Both the position numbers and the translations under genes were made by a program. The notes beneath the pieces are model-generated. The model searched no databases and had not been told where the DNA came from. It was given only the letters and a program-made list of their open reading frames with translations. Positions 18,433-26,553 of a DNA stretch of 64,000 bases are shown in pieces (positions within the stretch are counted from its first letter, which is position 1; each line of letters starts with the position of its first letter). The stretch comes from Flavobacterium sp. SLB02 (GTDB lineage Bacteria; Bacteroidota; Bacteroidia; Flavobacteriales; Flavobacteriaceae). The stretch is from contig NZ_CP045928.1 of assembly GCF_009664855.1 (NCBI RefSeq), positions 62,001 to 126,000 on the forward strand, given 5' to 3'.

Positions 18433-19441
18433 ATGAAAAACCTGAAATCTATTATAGTTTTATTTTTCTTTTTTCCGACCTCATTTTGTTATTCACAGAA
18501 TGATTCAATAGTGAACAACCAGAAAGATATTTTAGATGTTTAGTATAAGCTCTTTCCTAAAAATGATTCACTCGAATAAATCCCGATAAAAAAGTAGCTT
18601 TTTCGCTGCTGCCGGTTCCTATCGATGCAAATAAAAGTGCGGGATTAGTGGTTTTGTTTCTAACGACTTTTTATCTGGGTGACAGTAATACAACCAAAAT
18701 GTCTCAGGTGGTATTTTTACCTTATTTTAGTTTTTACCAATCAATATGTTTTTCCGCTTCAAACCTATATTATATACCAAAAATAATAATTGGAACTTTA
18801 TTGGAGATTATCGGTACATGATTTATCCACAGCCTACTTATGGGCTTGGCGGACATAATACAGATAAAAAAATATCGACTCTTGATTATTAGCAATGGCG
18901 TTTTTATCAATTTGCCACCCCAAAAGTTATTGGAGATTTTCGCCTGGGATTAGGATTGCTGCTGGATAATTATCAAAGCATTTCTGAGCAATCTTATATC
19001 TATGATGAAACCGATTATGTGAAGTATATGGATGGAGATTTCTCTGATGAAACTTCTTTTGGACTTGCCATTCAGGGCTTGTACGATTCCAGAAAAAACA
19101 ACGTAAATCCGGAATAGGGTTTGTATGTCGAGGCAGATTACCGCATTAATACAAGTGGAGTAGACGGCGAAAAGTGGAAATCATTTTATTTTGATGCCCG
19201 AAATTTTGAAACCGAATATCGAACTGATATTTCTAAAAACGGATTCTGGGGTGCGGTATTTTTTACGAATCTTTCGTCGGTTTCGAAGTTGGATACTTAT
19301 GATTTTAAAAATTGGAGCCCTACTGCAGGCGCGGGTTTACGCATTAAATGGAACAAGCAAAACAATAGTAATCTCGTTCTGGATTTCGGTGTAAGTAAAA
19401 ACGATTGGTCATTGCGATTGGGTTTGGCCGAAAATTTCTAA
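18433..19441 (+). pseudogene. Decayed outer-membrane beta-barrel gene (BamA/D15 superfamily type)
   Basis: The first 36 codons give a good signal peptide (MKNLKSIIVLFFFFPTSFCY) and then hit TAG at 18541. Reading on with shifts near 18575, 18735 and 18772 recovers a continuous protein: DKKVAFSLLPVPIDANKSAG, GDYRYMIYPQPTYGLGGHN, RFYQFATPKVIGDFRLGLG, then GLYVEADYRINTSG to the end. Further in-frame TAGs are at 18890 and 19115. The sequence style (FSLLPVP, AGLGL, final WSLRLGLAENF) fits the membrane barrel of Bacteroidota surface-antigen D15-like proteins. With three stops and at least three shifts it cannot make the full protein. The largest open piece is 19121-19441. Confidence 0.8.
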
Positions 19442-19472
19442 CTTTCCAAAAAAATCAATTCCTACGTTTTTC

Positions 19473-20636
19473 ATGCAATTATCGGTAATTATTCTTAATT
19501 ATAATGTGCGTTACTTTCTGGAACAATGCGTTTTAAGTGTTCAGAGCACTATCTCTACGCTTGATGCCGAAATTATTGTAGTCGATAATAATTCGTCAGA
19601 CGAGAGTTGTTTAATGATGAAAACTAAATTTCCCGACATAAAATTAATTCAGAATACGACGAATTTTGGTTTCCCAAAAGGCAATAATATTGGAGTAGAG
19701 CAGGCTTCAGGAAAATACATTTGCATTTTAAATCCAGATACCGTTGTTGCCGAAGATACGTTTGTTAAGATTTTGGCTTTCGCCGAAAGGCAAATCAATC
19801 CCGGAATTATAGGCTGCCAATTAATTGATGGCACAGGAAATTTTCTGCCGGAGAGCAAACGCGGCATTCCAACGCCCTGGGTCGCTTTTACAAAAATTTC
19901 AGGATTGTATAAAGTTTTTCCAAAATGGAAACTTTTCAATCAATATTACGCCCAGCATTTAGATAAAGATCAAACTGGAAAAGTCGATATTTTGGTAGGA
20001 GCCTTCATGTTTTTAGAACGAGATTTATATATAGAACTTGAAGGTTTTGATGAAAAATGCTTCATGTACGCAGATGATATCGATTTGTCGTATCGTGCCT
20101 TACAAAAACAGAAATCGAATTTCTACTTTCATGAAACCACCGTTTTGCATTATAAAGGAGAAAGTACAGTGAAAGACGAAAAATACATGAAACGTTTTCA
20201 GGAAGCCATGAATTTCTTTTATCAAAAGCATTTTAAGAAATCCTGGTTTTTTGAATTTTTTATTCAAATCGGAATCTGGTTTTTCTCTTTTATAAAAATG
20301 TTTCAGGGAAAAACGAAGCCAAAACCGTTGCCTGAAAGTCTGGTTTTTTACTCTTCAAATAAAAATTTGTCTGAAAAATTACCTTCTATTTTAAAAAATA
20401 AAGTTCTGTTTGTGGATTTAAAAAAAGAAAAAATGGTAAATTCGTCCCTGATTTTTAAGGGTAAAAGTGTTGAGATTATTTTGGATAATCAGTATGTTTC
20501 GTTCAAAAAATGTATCAAAATCATAAAAAGTCTTAAAGATAAGAACGTTACTTTTAAGATTTTCCCCAAAAACACAAATTTTATTATTGGGAGTAATTCC
20601 CGAAATGACAGGGGGCAAATTATAAAAATTGAGTAA
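19473..20636 (+). CDS. Family 2 glycosyltransferase
   Basis: A 387-residue GT-A fold enzyme that transfers a sugar from a nucleotide donor in surface glycan synthesis. The start MQLSVIILNYNVRYFLEQ and the donor-binding EIIVVDNNSSDES are typical of the rhamnosyltransferase-like GT2 group. The DxD-equivalent is ILNPDTVV near residue 90. The acceptor/catalytic region is MYADDIDLSYRALQ. One or two hydrophobic segments at about 255-275 (FFEFFIQIGIWFFSFI) suggest membrane association. The last 100 residues are an extra alpha/beta domain (SLVFYSSNKNLSEKLPSI) ending in a basic tail. It starts 31 bases after the pseudogene, so it may once have been its downstream partner. Confidence 0.88.
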   Translation: MQLSVIILNYNVRYFLEQCVLSVQSTISTLDAEIIVVDNNSSDESCLMMKTKFPDIKLIQNTTNFGFPKGNNIGVEQASGKYICILNPDTVVAEDTFVKILAFAERQINPGIIGCQLIDGTGNFLPESKRGIPTPWVAFTKISGLYKVFPKWKLFNQYYAQHLDKDQTGKVDILVGAFMFLERDLYIELEGFDEKCFMYADDIDLSYRALQKQKSNFYFHETTVLHYKGESTVKDEKYMKRFQEAMNFFYQKHFKKSWFFEFFIQIGIWFFSFIKMFQGKTKPKPLPESLVFYSSNKNLSEKLPSILKNKVLFVDLKKEKMVNSSLIFKGKSVEIILDNQYVSFKKCIKIIKSLKDKNVTFKIFPKNTNFIIGSNSRNDRGQIIKIE

Positions 20637-20720
20637 AAAATTATATTAAGTGTAATTTATGTTTAAAATATTCAGTAATTTCGCAATCAGAAAATCAAAA
20701 TCATCCTTTAGATTAACAAT

Positions 20721-22037
20721 ATGGCAAGATTTGAATTAAAACTTCCTAAAATGGGAGAGAGTGTCGCTGAAGCAACTATTACCAACTGGTTGAAAGAAGT
20801 AGGAGACAAAATTGAAGCTGATGAAGCGGTACTGGAAATTGCGACTGATAAGGTCGACAGTGAAGTACCAAGCGAAGTTTCGGGAATTTTAGTTGAACAA
20901 TTATTTGGCAAAGACGATTTGGTTCAGGTAGGACAAACCATTGCAATTATTGAAACTGAAGGTGATGCGCCAGCTGCAAAAGCTGAAGAAGCTGCTGCTC
21001 CGGCAGAAGTTGCTGCACTTGAAGCAACAATTGAAACGGCTAAAGAAACAGTTGCTGCTCCGCAGGATTTCTCTGGATCAGATAAATTCTTTTCTCCGCT
21101 AGTAAAAAATATTGCAAAAGAAGAAGGTATTTCTGTTGCTGAATTAGAAAGTATTGCCGGTTCAGGAAAAGATGGCCGCGTAACAAAAGAAGATATTTTA
21201 AAACATATTGAAAACCGTAAATCGGGCGTTGAAACTCCAAAAGCGGTTGTTGAAGCTCCAAGAGCAGTACAACCTGTAGCTGCTCCGGTTCAAAAAAGCC
21301 AGCAGGCAGTTCCGGTTTCTGTAAACGGAAGTGACGAAATCATCGAAATGGACAGAATGCGTAAACTGATTTCAGGATACATGACTGCTTCGGTACAAAC
21401 TTCGGCTCACGTACAATCGTTTATTGAAGTTGATGTTACCAATATCGTAAAATGGAGAGAGAAAGTAAAAACAGCTTTCGAAAAAAGAGAAGGCGAGAAG
21501 CTGACTTTTACGCCAATTATGATGGAAGCGGTTGCAAAAGCATTAAAAGATTTTCCGGGAATGAATATTTCTGTAGATGGTGATTATATCATCAAAAAGA
21601 AAAATATAAACTTAGGAATGGCTGCAGCTTTACCAAACGGAAACTTAATTGTTCCTGTAATTAAAAATGCAGATCAGTTAAACCTTGTTGGAATGGCAAA
21701 AGCGGTTAACGATTTAGGAAACCGTGCAAAAGCTGGAAAACTAAAACCAGACGATACACAAGGCGGAACTTACACGGTAACGAATGTGGGGACTTTTGGT
21801 AGTGTTTTTGGTACGCCAATTATCAATCAGCCACAAGTAGGTATTCTGGCTCTTGGCGCTATTCGTAAAGTGCCTGCGGTTATCGAAACTCCTGAGGGTG
21901 ATTTTATCGGAATCCGTCAAAAAATGTTCTTATCTCACTCTTATGATCACAGAGTTGTAGATGGAGCTTTGGGTGGAAGTTTCGTAAAAAGAGTAGCGGA
22001 ATATTTAGAAGCTTTTGATATCGACAGAGATTTCTAA
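20721..22037 (+). CDS. Dihydrolipoamide acyltransferase, E2 of a 2-oxoacid dehydrogenase
   Basis: Core acyltransferase of a 2-oxoacid dehydrogenase complex. A lipoyl domain occupies residues 1-78 with the lipoylated Lys44 in EIATDKVDSEV. An Ala/Pro/Glu-rich linker follows. The E3/E1-binding domain is at about 118-160 (SPLVKNIAKEEGISVAELES and GKDGRVTKEDILKHIE). After a second linker comes the catalytic domain, with His410 in HSYDHRVVDGALGG. At 438 residues it has one lipoyl domain, which favours the branched-chain or 2-oxoglutarate type over pyruvate E2 of this phylum; branched-chain is my preference but not proven. No E1 or E3 gene is adjacent. Confidence 0.9.
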   Translation: MARFELKLPKMGESVAEATITNWLKEVGDKIEADEAVLEIATDKVDSEVPSEVSGILVEQLFGKDDLVQVGQTIAIIETEGDAPAAKAEEAAAPAEVAALEATIETAKETVAAPQDFSGSDKFFSPLVKNIAKEEGISVAELESIAGSGKDGRVTKEDILKHIENRKSGVETPKAVVEAPRAVQPVAAPVQKSQQAVPVSVNGSDEIIEMDRMRKLISGYMTASVQTSAHVQSFIEVDVTNIVKWREKVKTAFEKREGEKLTFTPIMMEAVAKALKDFPGMNISVDGDYIIKKKNINLGMAAALPNGNLIVPVIKNADQLNLVGMAKAVNDLGNRAKAGKLKPDDTQGGTYTVTNVGTFGSVFGTPIINQPQVGILALGAIRKVPAVIETPEGDFIGIRQKMFLSHSYDHRVVDGALGGSFVKRVAEYLEAFDIDRDF

Positions 22038-22057
22038 AATTAGATAAAAATAAATTC

Positions 22058-22090
22058 AAACCCGGAAAATTTTAATAATTTTCCGGGTTT
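22058..22090. terminator. Strong terminator after the E2 gene
   Basis: AAACCCGGAAAATT and AATTTTCCGGGTTT are perfectly complementary arms with a short loop and a T-run. Confidence 0.9.
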
Positions 22091-22225
22091 TTTGTTTTGT
22101 AAGAAAAGGTTAAGAAATGAGTGAAGCCTTTGTTTGAGAACGAATTTAAAAGTTAAAATCACTAAAATGACCTCATTTTTGTTTAAAAAAATCAAGAATA
22201 AAAGAGGAAATTCGGCTTTAAAAAT

Positions 22226-22233
22226 TACATTTG
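22226..22233 (+). promoter_or_regulatory. -7 element for the exonuclease gene
   Basis: TACATTTG, a TAnnTTTG match, 20 bases before the ATG at 22254. Confidence 0.5.
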
Positions 22234-22253
22234 TAATCTTATAAAATTTAAAA

Positions 22254-23024
22254 ATGGAACTGAAACTCAACAAACCAATTTGCTTTTTTGATCTTGAAAC
22301 AACCGGAATTGATATCGGTAAAGATCGAATTGTAGAAATTTCGATATTCAAAGTTTTTCCAAACGGAAATAAAGAAAGTAAAACCTGGTTAGTGAATCCT
22401 ACGATTCCAATTCCGCCGCAAACCACCGCCGTTCATGGTATTACTGATGAAAAAGTAGCCAATGAACCTACTTTTAATGAGTTGGCACCGCAAATTCATA
22501 ATATGATTAAGGATAGTGATCTGGGCGGTTTTAATTCAGATCGTTTTGATATTCCGTTATTGGCAGAAGAATTGCTTCGTGCCGGAGTCGATTTTGATAT
22601 GAAAAATAAAGTGTCAGTAGATGTGCAGACTATCTTTCATAAAATGGAAGAACGTACTCTAAGTGCTGCATTGAAATTTTATTGTGGAAAAAGCCTTGAA
22701 AATGCCCATTCTGCAGAAGCAGATACTATGGCAACTTACGAAATCCTAAAAGCGCAATTAGATCGTTACCCAGAATTGGAGAATGATATGAAATCATTGT
22801 CTGAATTCACTACCCGTAAAAAAATCGCTGATTTCGCAGGAATGATTGCTTTTGATAAAGACAACGAGGAAATTTTTACCTTCGGAAAACACAAAGGCGC
22901 CAAAGTCGATAAAATCCTTGAAACCGAACCAGGATATTTCAGCTGGATTCAAAACGCTGATTTTCCATTGTATACCAAAAAGGTTTTAACAGCAATTAAA
23001 TTAAGAAAGTTAAATACGAAATAA
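22254..23024 (+). CDS. DEDDh 3'-5' exonuclease (DnaQ-like) with ExoX-type tail
   Basis: A 256-residue nuclease of the DnaQ superfamily. Exo I is FFDLETTGIDIGKDRIVEI (Asp13, Glu15), Exo II includes GGFNSDRFDIPLL, and Exo III is HSAEADTMATYEIL with the catalytic His and Asp, which makes it the DEDDh type. The C-terminal 60 residues (FTFGKHKGAKVDKILETEP, then GYFSWIQNADFP) form the small tail domain seen in exodeoxyribonuclease X-like proteins. It has its own promoter and is followed by a palindromic repeat. A role in DNA repair or proofreading is inference. Confidence 0.9.
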   Translation: MELKLNKPICFFDLETTGIDIGKDRIVEISIFKVFPNGNKESKTWLVNPTIPIPPQTTAVHGITDEKVANEPTFNELAPQIHNMIKDSDLGGFNSDRFDIPLLAEELLRAGVDFDMKNKVSVDVQTIFHKMEERTLSAALKFYCGKSLENAHSAEADTMATYEILKAQLDRYPELENDMKSLSEFTTRKKIADFAGMIAFDKDNEEIFTFGKHKGAKVDKILETEPGYFSWIQNADFPLYTKKVLTAIKLRKLNTK

Positions 23025-23025
23025 G

Positions 23026-23107
23026 GGTCTAAGTTGCTAAGGTTCTAAGATGCTAAGTTTTTTGCATCGTTTCTTAGAGTCTTGGCAACTTAGTGGCTTA
23101 GTAACTT
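23026..23107. repeat. CTAAG-type interspersed inverted repeat
   Basis: AAGTTGCTAAGGTTCTAAG on the left and CTTAGAGTCTTGGCAACTTAG on the right form a long imperfect hairpin that fills the gap between the exonuclease and FAH genes. A half copy is at 4600-4636. Confidence 0.65.
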
Positions 23108-23116
23108 ATAAAAGAA

Positions 23117-23728
23117 ATGAAAATAATCTGTATCGGTAGAAATTATACCAATCATATTGAGGAACTAAAAAACGAGCGGCCATCAGAACCGGTGGTTTTT
23201 ATGAAACCGGATTCGGCAGTTTTGTTAAAGCAGCATCCGTTTGTAATTCCCGAATTTTCTGAAGAGATTCATCACGAAATAGAGATAATTGTTAAAATTA
23301 ACAAAGTAGGAAAGTACATCGAACCTAAGTTTGCTCACAAATACTATGATGAGATAAGTGTAGGTATTGATTTTACTGCCAGGGATTTACAGGATAAATT
23401 GAAAGCGAAAGGATTGCCTTGGGAGAAAGCAAAAGCATTTGACGGCTCTGCAGTGATTGGAGACTTTTTACCAAAAACCGATTTTATTTCGATGGAAAAT
23501 CTTACATTTGAGTTAACGAACAATTCTAAAACGGTTCAAAAAGGGAATACAAGCTTCATGCTTTGGAAAATTGATGAGCTTGTTTCGTATGTATCGCAGT
23601 TTTTTACCTTAAAAATTGGTGATATCATTTTTACAGGAACTCCTGAAGGTGTCGCTTCGGTGAAACCCAATGATGTTTTAGAAGGCTTTTTAGAAGATAA
23701 AAAATTATTCAGAATACAAGTAAAATAA
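23117..23728 (+). CDS. Fumarylacetoacetate hydrolase family protein (YcgM-like)
   Basis: A 203-residue single-domain FAH-fold enzyme that likely hydrolyses an acylpyruvate or decarboxylates oxaloacetate. The N-terminus IICIGRNYTNHIEEL and PVVFMKPDSAVL are the usual active-site region. Metal ligands lie in HHEIEIIVKI and GIDFTARDLQ. The C-terminal GDIIFTGTPEGVASVKPNDV is a family hallmark. It overlaps the HPt gene by one base (TAATG), so the two are translationally coupled. Confidence 0.9.
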   Translation: MKIICIGRNYTNHIEELKNERPSEPVVFMKPDSAVLLKQHPFVIPEFSEEIHHEIEIIVKINKVGKYIEPKFAHKYYDEISVGIDFTARDLQDKLKAKGLPWEKAKAFDGSAVIGDFLPKTDFISMENLTFELTNNSKTVQKGNTSFMLWKIDELVSYVSQFFTLKIGDIIFTGTPEGVASVKPNDVLEGFLEDKKLFRIQVK

Positions 23729-24072
23729 TGGCTTTAAAATACAACCTTTCGAAAGTGTATGCGCTTTCAGACAACGATCCTGAATTTGTAAACGAAATTC
23801 TTAAATTATTTGTTACCGAAGTTCCGGAGGATTTAAAACAAATCAAAGAAGGGATCAAGAAAAAAGATCATAAATACGCGTATTCGTATGCGCACAAAAT
23901 AAAACCAACATTAGATTTAATGGGTTTAAATGTTGCTTTTGAAGAAATATTGCAAGTCGAGGCCTGGACAAAAGCCGAAGGCAAGAAAAAAGAAATTATC
24001 GAAACTTTTAAAAGTATAAAAGTGCAGGTAAAAGATGCAATTAAAGAAATTAAGAAAGATTTCGATTTGTAA
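23728..24072 (+). CDS. HPt domain phosphotransfer protein
   Basis: A 114-residue all-helical histidine phosphotransfer protein. The phospho-accepting His lies in AYSYAHKIKPTLDLMGL at about residue 52, with the typical preceding Gln/Lys-rich helix (TEVPEDLKQIKEGIKKKDHK). Such proteins relay phosphate between a hybrid kinase and a response regulator. No kinase or receiver is adjacent, so partners are unknown. Its start overlaps the FAH hydrolase stop, an unusual pairing. Confidence 0.88.
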   Translation: MALKYNLSKVYALSDNDPEFVNEILKLFVTEVPEDLKQIKEGIKKKDHKYAYSYAHKIKPTLDLMGLNVAFEEILQVEAWTKAEGKKKEIIETFKSIKVQVKDAIKEIKKDFDL

Positions 24073-24077
24073 AATCT

Positions 24078-24240
24078 GGGCGTGCCCCTGTTTTTGCCCT
24101 TTTTTAATTTAAGGCAAAAACAGGGTCGGGTTATTCGCTATATCTTTTGTTCCAGAAATCTTTTGCTTAAAAAGGGCGTCTCTTTTGTCATAAAAGAATG
24201 CCGCTACTACCCCTCACGCAAAATTGTTGCGACAACAACC
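24078..24240 (-). repeat. Structured interspersed element, copy C
   Basis: On the minus strand: outer arm GCGTGAGGGG, half-motif TAGTAGCGGCATTCTTTT, variable hairpin, half-motif AAAAGATATAGCGAATAACCC, then a long hairpin CCCTGTTTTTGCC/GGCAAAAACAGGGG and the closing CACGCCC. The core-closing pair is GGG (24211-24213 complement) with CCC (24128-24130 complement). It lies antisense to the gene order, between the HPt gene and cinA. See the finding on this family. Confidence 0.65.
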
Positions 24241-24290
24241 TACTTTATAATAATGACTTACACTTAAGTAAGCGAAAATATTCCACAGCT

Positions 24291-25544
24291 ATGAAAGCAA
24301 CTATCATTACTATTGGAGACGAAATTTTAATAGGTCAGATTGTAGATACAAATTCAGGTTTTATCGCCAAATCACTTGACCGAATCGGTGTTGAAGTTCA
24401 TGAAATGATTTCGATAAGCGATGATAAAAAACACATTTTAGACACCTTTGCGCAACTGCAAAACAAAGTCGACGTTGTGATTGTAACAGGAGGTTTAGGG
24501 CCAACGAAAGATGATGTTACCAAAAAAACATTCTGCGATTATTTTGATGATGAGTTGGTAGTGAACCCCGAAGTTCTGGCTCACGTAACCGAATTGATTG
24601 AAGGTTTTTACAAACGACCAATTTCGCAATTAAATAAAGATCAGGCTTTAGTTCCGTCAAAATGTACCGTTTTACACAATAAAATGGGAACTGCACCGGG
24701 AATGTGGATGAAGAAAGAAGATACAGTGTTTATTTCGCTTCCGGGAGTTCCTTACGAAATGAAATATTTAGTCGAAGAAGAAATAATTCCTAAAATTGTC
24801 CGCGAATACAAACGCCCGTATATTATTCATAAAACTATTTTAACCTACGGTCAGGGCGAGAGTCTAGTGGCAGAACGTATCGAACATTGGGAAAATAATT
24901 TGCCTGAATTCATCAAGTTAGCTTATTTGCCAAATCCGGGAAGAGTACGCCTGCGTTTGTCGGCCAGGGGAACCAATAAAGAATTGTTGGAAGCGGCGAT
25001 AGAAGAAAATGTAAAATCATTAGATGCTATCATTCGTGATATTATTGTGGGTTATGAAGAAAATGAAACGATAGAGTCTGTAGTTGGTAAAATACTAACG
25101 AAACAAAATAAAACCATTGCAACTGCCGAAAGCTTTACGGGAGGAAAAATTGCTTCTGTTTTATCAGCTGTTCCCGGAGCTTCTAACTACTTTAAGGGTA
25201 GTGTAGTTTCGTACGCAACAGAGGCGAAGGTTAATGTTCTCAGTGTCTCACAGGATTTAGTCGATCAATTTTCGGTAGTTAGCGCAGAGGTTGCCTCGGC
25301 TATGGCTTTGAATGTGAAAGAGATACTTAAAACAGACTATGCAATTGCCACAACCGGGAACGCCGGACCGACAAAAGGAGACTCTGATGCTGAAATTGGA
25401 GCTGTTTTTATCGCTTTGGCTACTCCAGATGGTATAATTGTCGAAGAATTTAATTTTGGCCAACCACGTGAAAAAGTGATAGATAGAGCCGTGATTAAGA
25501 GTTTAGAAATATTACAGAAAGAAATTTTAAAAAATGTGCTATAA
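24291..25544 (+). CDS. cinA: CinA family nicotinamide-nucleotide amidohydrolase
   Basis: A 417-residue two-domain protein from the ATG at 24291 ([20 protein letters not shown]). An upstream in-frame Met at 24198 lies inside the interspersed element and is rejected. The N-terminal MoCF-like domain carries [17 protein letters not shown]. The C-terminal CinA domain has [33 protein letters not shown] and [13 protein letters not shown], the deamidase site. The family recycles NMN to nicotinic acid mononucleotide and/or acts as ADP-ribose pyrophosphatase. It precedes the ribosomal protein operon. Confidence 0.93.
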   Translation: MKATIITIGDEILIGQIVDTNSGFIAKSLDRIGVEVHEMISISDDKKHILDTFAQLQNKVDVVIVTGGLGPTKDDVTKKTFCDYFDDELVVNPEVLAHVTELIEGFYKRPISQLNKDQALVPSKCTVLHNKMGTAPGMWMKKEDTVFISLPGVPYEMKYLVEEEIIPKIVREYKRPYIIHKTILTYGQGESLVAERIEHWENNLPEFIKLAYLPNPGRVRLRLSARGTNKELLEAAIEENVKSLDAIIRDIIVGYEENETIESVVGKILTKQNKTIATAESFTGGKIASVLSAVPGASNYFKGSVVSYATEAKVNVLSVSQDLVDQFSVVSAEVASAMALNVKEILKTDYAIATTGNAGPTKGDSDAEIGAVFIALATPDGIIVEEFNFGQPREKVIDRAVIKSLEILQKEILKNVL

Positions 25545-25547
25545 TTT

Positions 25548-25579
25548 TTTGTTTCAATCGTTTATTTTTCTTTTCTTTG
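25548..25579 (+). promoter_or_regulatory. rpmB: Probable rpmB operon promoter
   Basis: TTTG at 25548-25551 and TTTCTTTG (one mismatch to TAnnTTTG) at 25572-25579 are 20 bases apart, near the expected flavobacterial spacing, and 37 bases before rpmB. Confidence 0.4.
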
Positions 25580-25615
25580 CACCCTGATTTTGAATAACGA
25601 TAAAAGATAAGTATA

Positions 25616-25852
25616 ATGTCAAGAGTTTGTGACCTTACAGGTAAAAGAGCGATGGTAGGAAATAACGTTTCTCACGCTATGAACAAAACTAAGAGAAAAT
25701 TTTCTGTAAACTTAGTTAAAAAGCGTTTTTATCTTCCAGAAGAAGATAGATGGATTACTCTTAGAGTAGCAGCATCTACGATAAAAACAATTAATAAAAA
25801 TGGAATCACTGCTGTTTTGAAAAAAGCACAGTCAGAAGGATTTATCAAATAA
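25616..25852 (+). CDS. rpmB: Ribosomal protein bL28
   Basis: A 78-residue large-subunit protein. [20 protein letters not shown] and AMNKTKRKF are the standard N-terminus, and [19 protein letters not shown] the conserved C-terminal part. It is first in the rpmB-rpmG-DUF4295 run, 27 bases before rpmG. Confidence 0.97.
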   Translation: MSRVCDLTGKRAMVGNNVSHAMNKTKRKFSVNLVKKRFYLPEEDRWITLRVAASTIKTINKNGITAVLKKAQSEGFIK

Positions 25853-25879
25853 TCTTTTCCTAAATAAATATATAGCAAG

Positions 25880-26062
25880 ATGGCAAAGAAAGGTAATAGA
25901 ATCCAGGTAATTTTAGAATGTACTGAGCACAAGACTTCTGGTGTTCCAGGAACTTCTAGATACATTACAACTAAGAACAAAAAAAATACTCCAGACAGAT
26001 TAGAGATTAAGAAATTTAATCCAATCTTGAAACGCGTAACTGTTCACAAAGAAATTAAGTAA
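25880..26062 (+). CDS. rpmG: Ribosomal protein bL33
   Basis: A 60-residue large-subunit protein: [40 protein letters not shown]. It has one Cys and not the two CxxC pairs, so it is the zinc-free form. It lies between rpmB and the DUF4295 gene. Confidence 0.97.
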
Positions 26063-26136
26063 TAATTAGAGATTTTTGTAAATCTCAATGGTTTTGCCAT
26101 TAGAGTTTTATAAAAGCTTCAAATAACATTTGAATC

Positions 26137-26289
26137 ATGGCAAAGAAAACCGTAGCATCGTTACAAACAGCTTCTAAGAGATTATCAAAAGCCATCAAAA
26201 TGGTGAAATCTCCTAAAACTGGTGCATATACATTCGTAGAATCTATTATGGCTCCTGAAGAAGTTGATACTTTCTTGAAAAAGAAATAA
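26137..26289 (+). CDS. DUF4295 small basic protein
   Basis: A 50-residue lysine-rich protein (MAKKTVASLQTASKRLSKAI, then KMVKSPKTGAYTFVES and a FLKKK end). It corresponds to the DUF4295 family that follows bL33 in Bacteroidota genomes. Its constant place in the ribosomal operon and basic character suggest a ribosome-associated protein specific to the phylum; that is inference. A terminator follows 19 bases later. Confidence 0.88.
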   Translation: MAKKTVASLQTASKRLSKAIKMVKSPKTGAYTFVESIMAPEEVDTFLKKK

Positions 26290-26308
26290 TAACAATTACA
26301 GTATATAG

Positions 26309-26340
26309 AAAAGCTACTTTCATTCGGAAGTAGCTTTTTT
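26309..26340 (+). terminator. Terminator of the rpmB-rpmG-DUF4295 operon
   Basis: AAAAGCTACTT and AAGTAGCTTTT arms with a seven- to nine-base loop and a run of Ts. It separates the ribosomal genes from ftsY. Confidence 0.8.
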
Positions 26341-26398
26341 ATTTTTTATATTTGTCTAAAATTTTATAGAAATATAACAATTGGCTTTTTTTTAAGCA

Positions 26399-26482
26399 AT
26401 AATTCCCGTTATCCTCTCTATCTTTACTATCCGTTTTGGCGGAAATAAAAGTATAAATGCTGTCGGGACTAAAACAATTGGT
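26399..26482 (-). repeat. Structured interspersed element, decayed copy E
   Basis: On the minus strand the order is GTCCCGACAGC, ACTTTTATTTCCG, a short hairpin (CCG/CGG, 26431-26442), CGGATAGTAAAGATA and GGATAACGGGA. The closing arms are CCCG and CGGG. It is a diverged relative of the other copies, in the gap before ftsY. Confidence 0.45.
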
Positions 26483-26553
26483 CTTCTGTAAATATTAGGA
26501 TTATTAGATTGTCAAAAAATCGTATAGTCTAAAAAACTAACAACCCTATAAAA

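Noticed and set aside
18541..19117. Amber recoding (TAG read as an amino acid) in the 18433 gene
   Set aside because: Several shifts are also present, and TAG is a normal stop elsewhere in the window (for example the SDR gene, the 16219 gene and the L,D-transpeptidase).
22040..22426. A 128-codon minus-strand frame over the start of the exonuclease gene
   Set aside because: It runs antisense to a strong gene and through its promoter and the E2 terminator; a shadow frame.
24082..24267. A 61-codon plus-strand frame between the HPt gene and cinA
   Set aside because: It lies entirely within structured element C and has no protein-like composition.
24198..24290. A 31-residue N-terminal extension of CinA
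   Set aside because: The extension reads through interspersed element C, and CinA proteins begin at [11 protein letters not shown].
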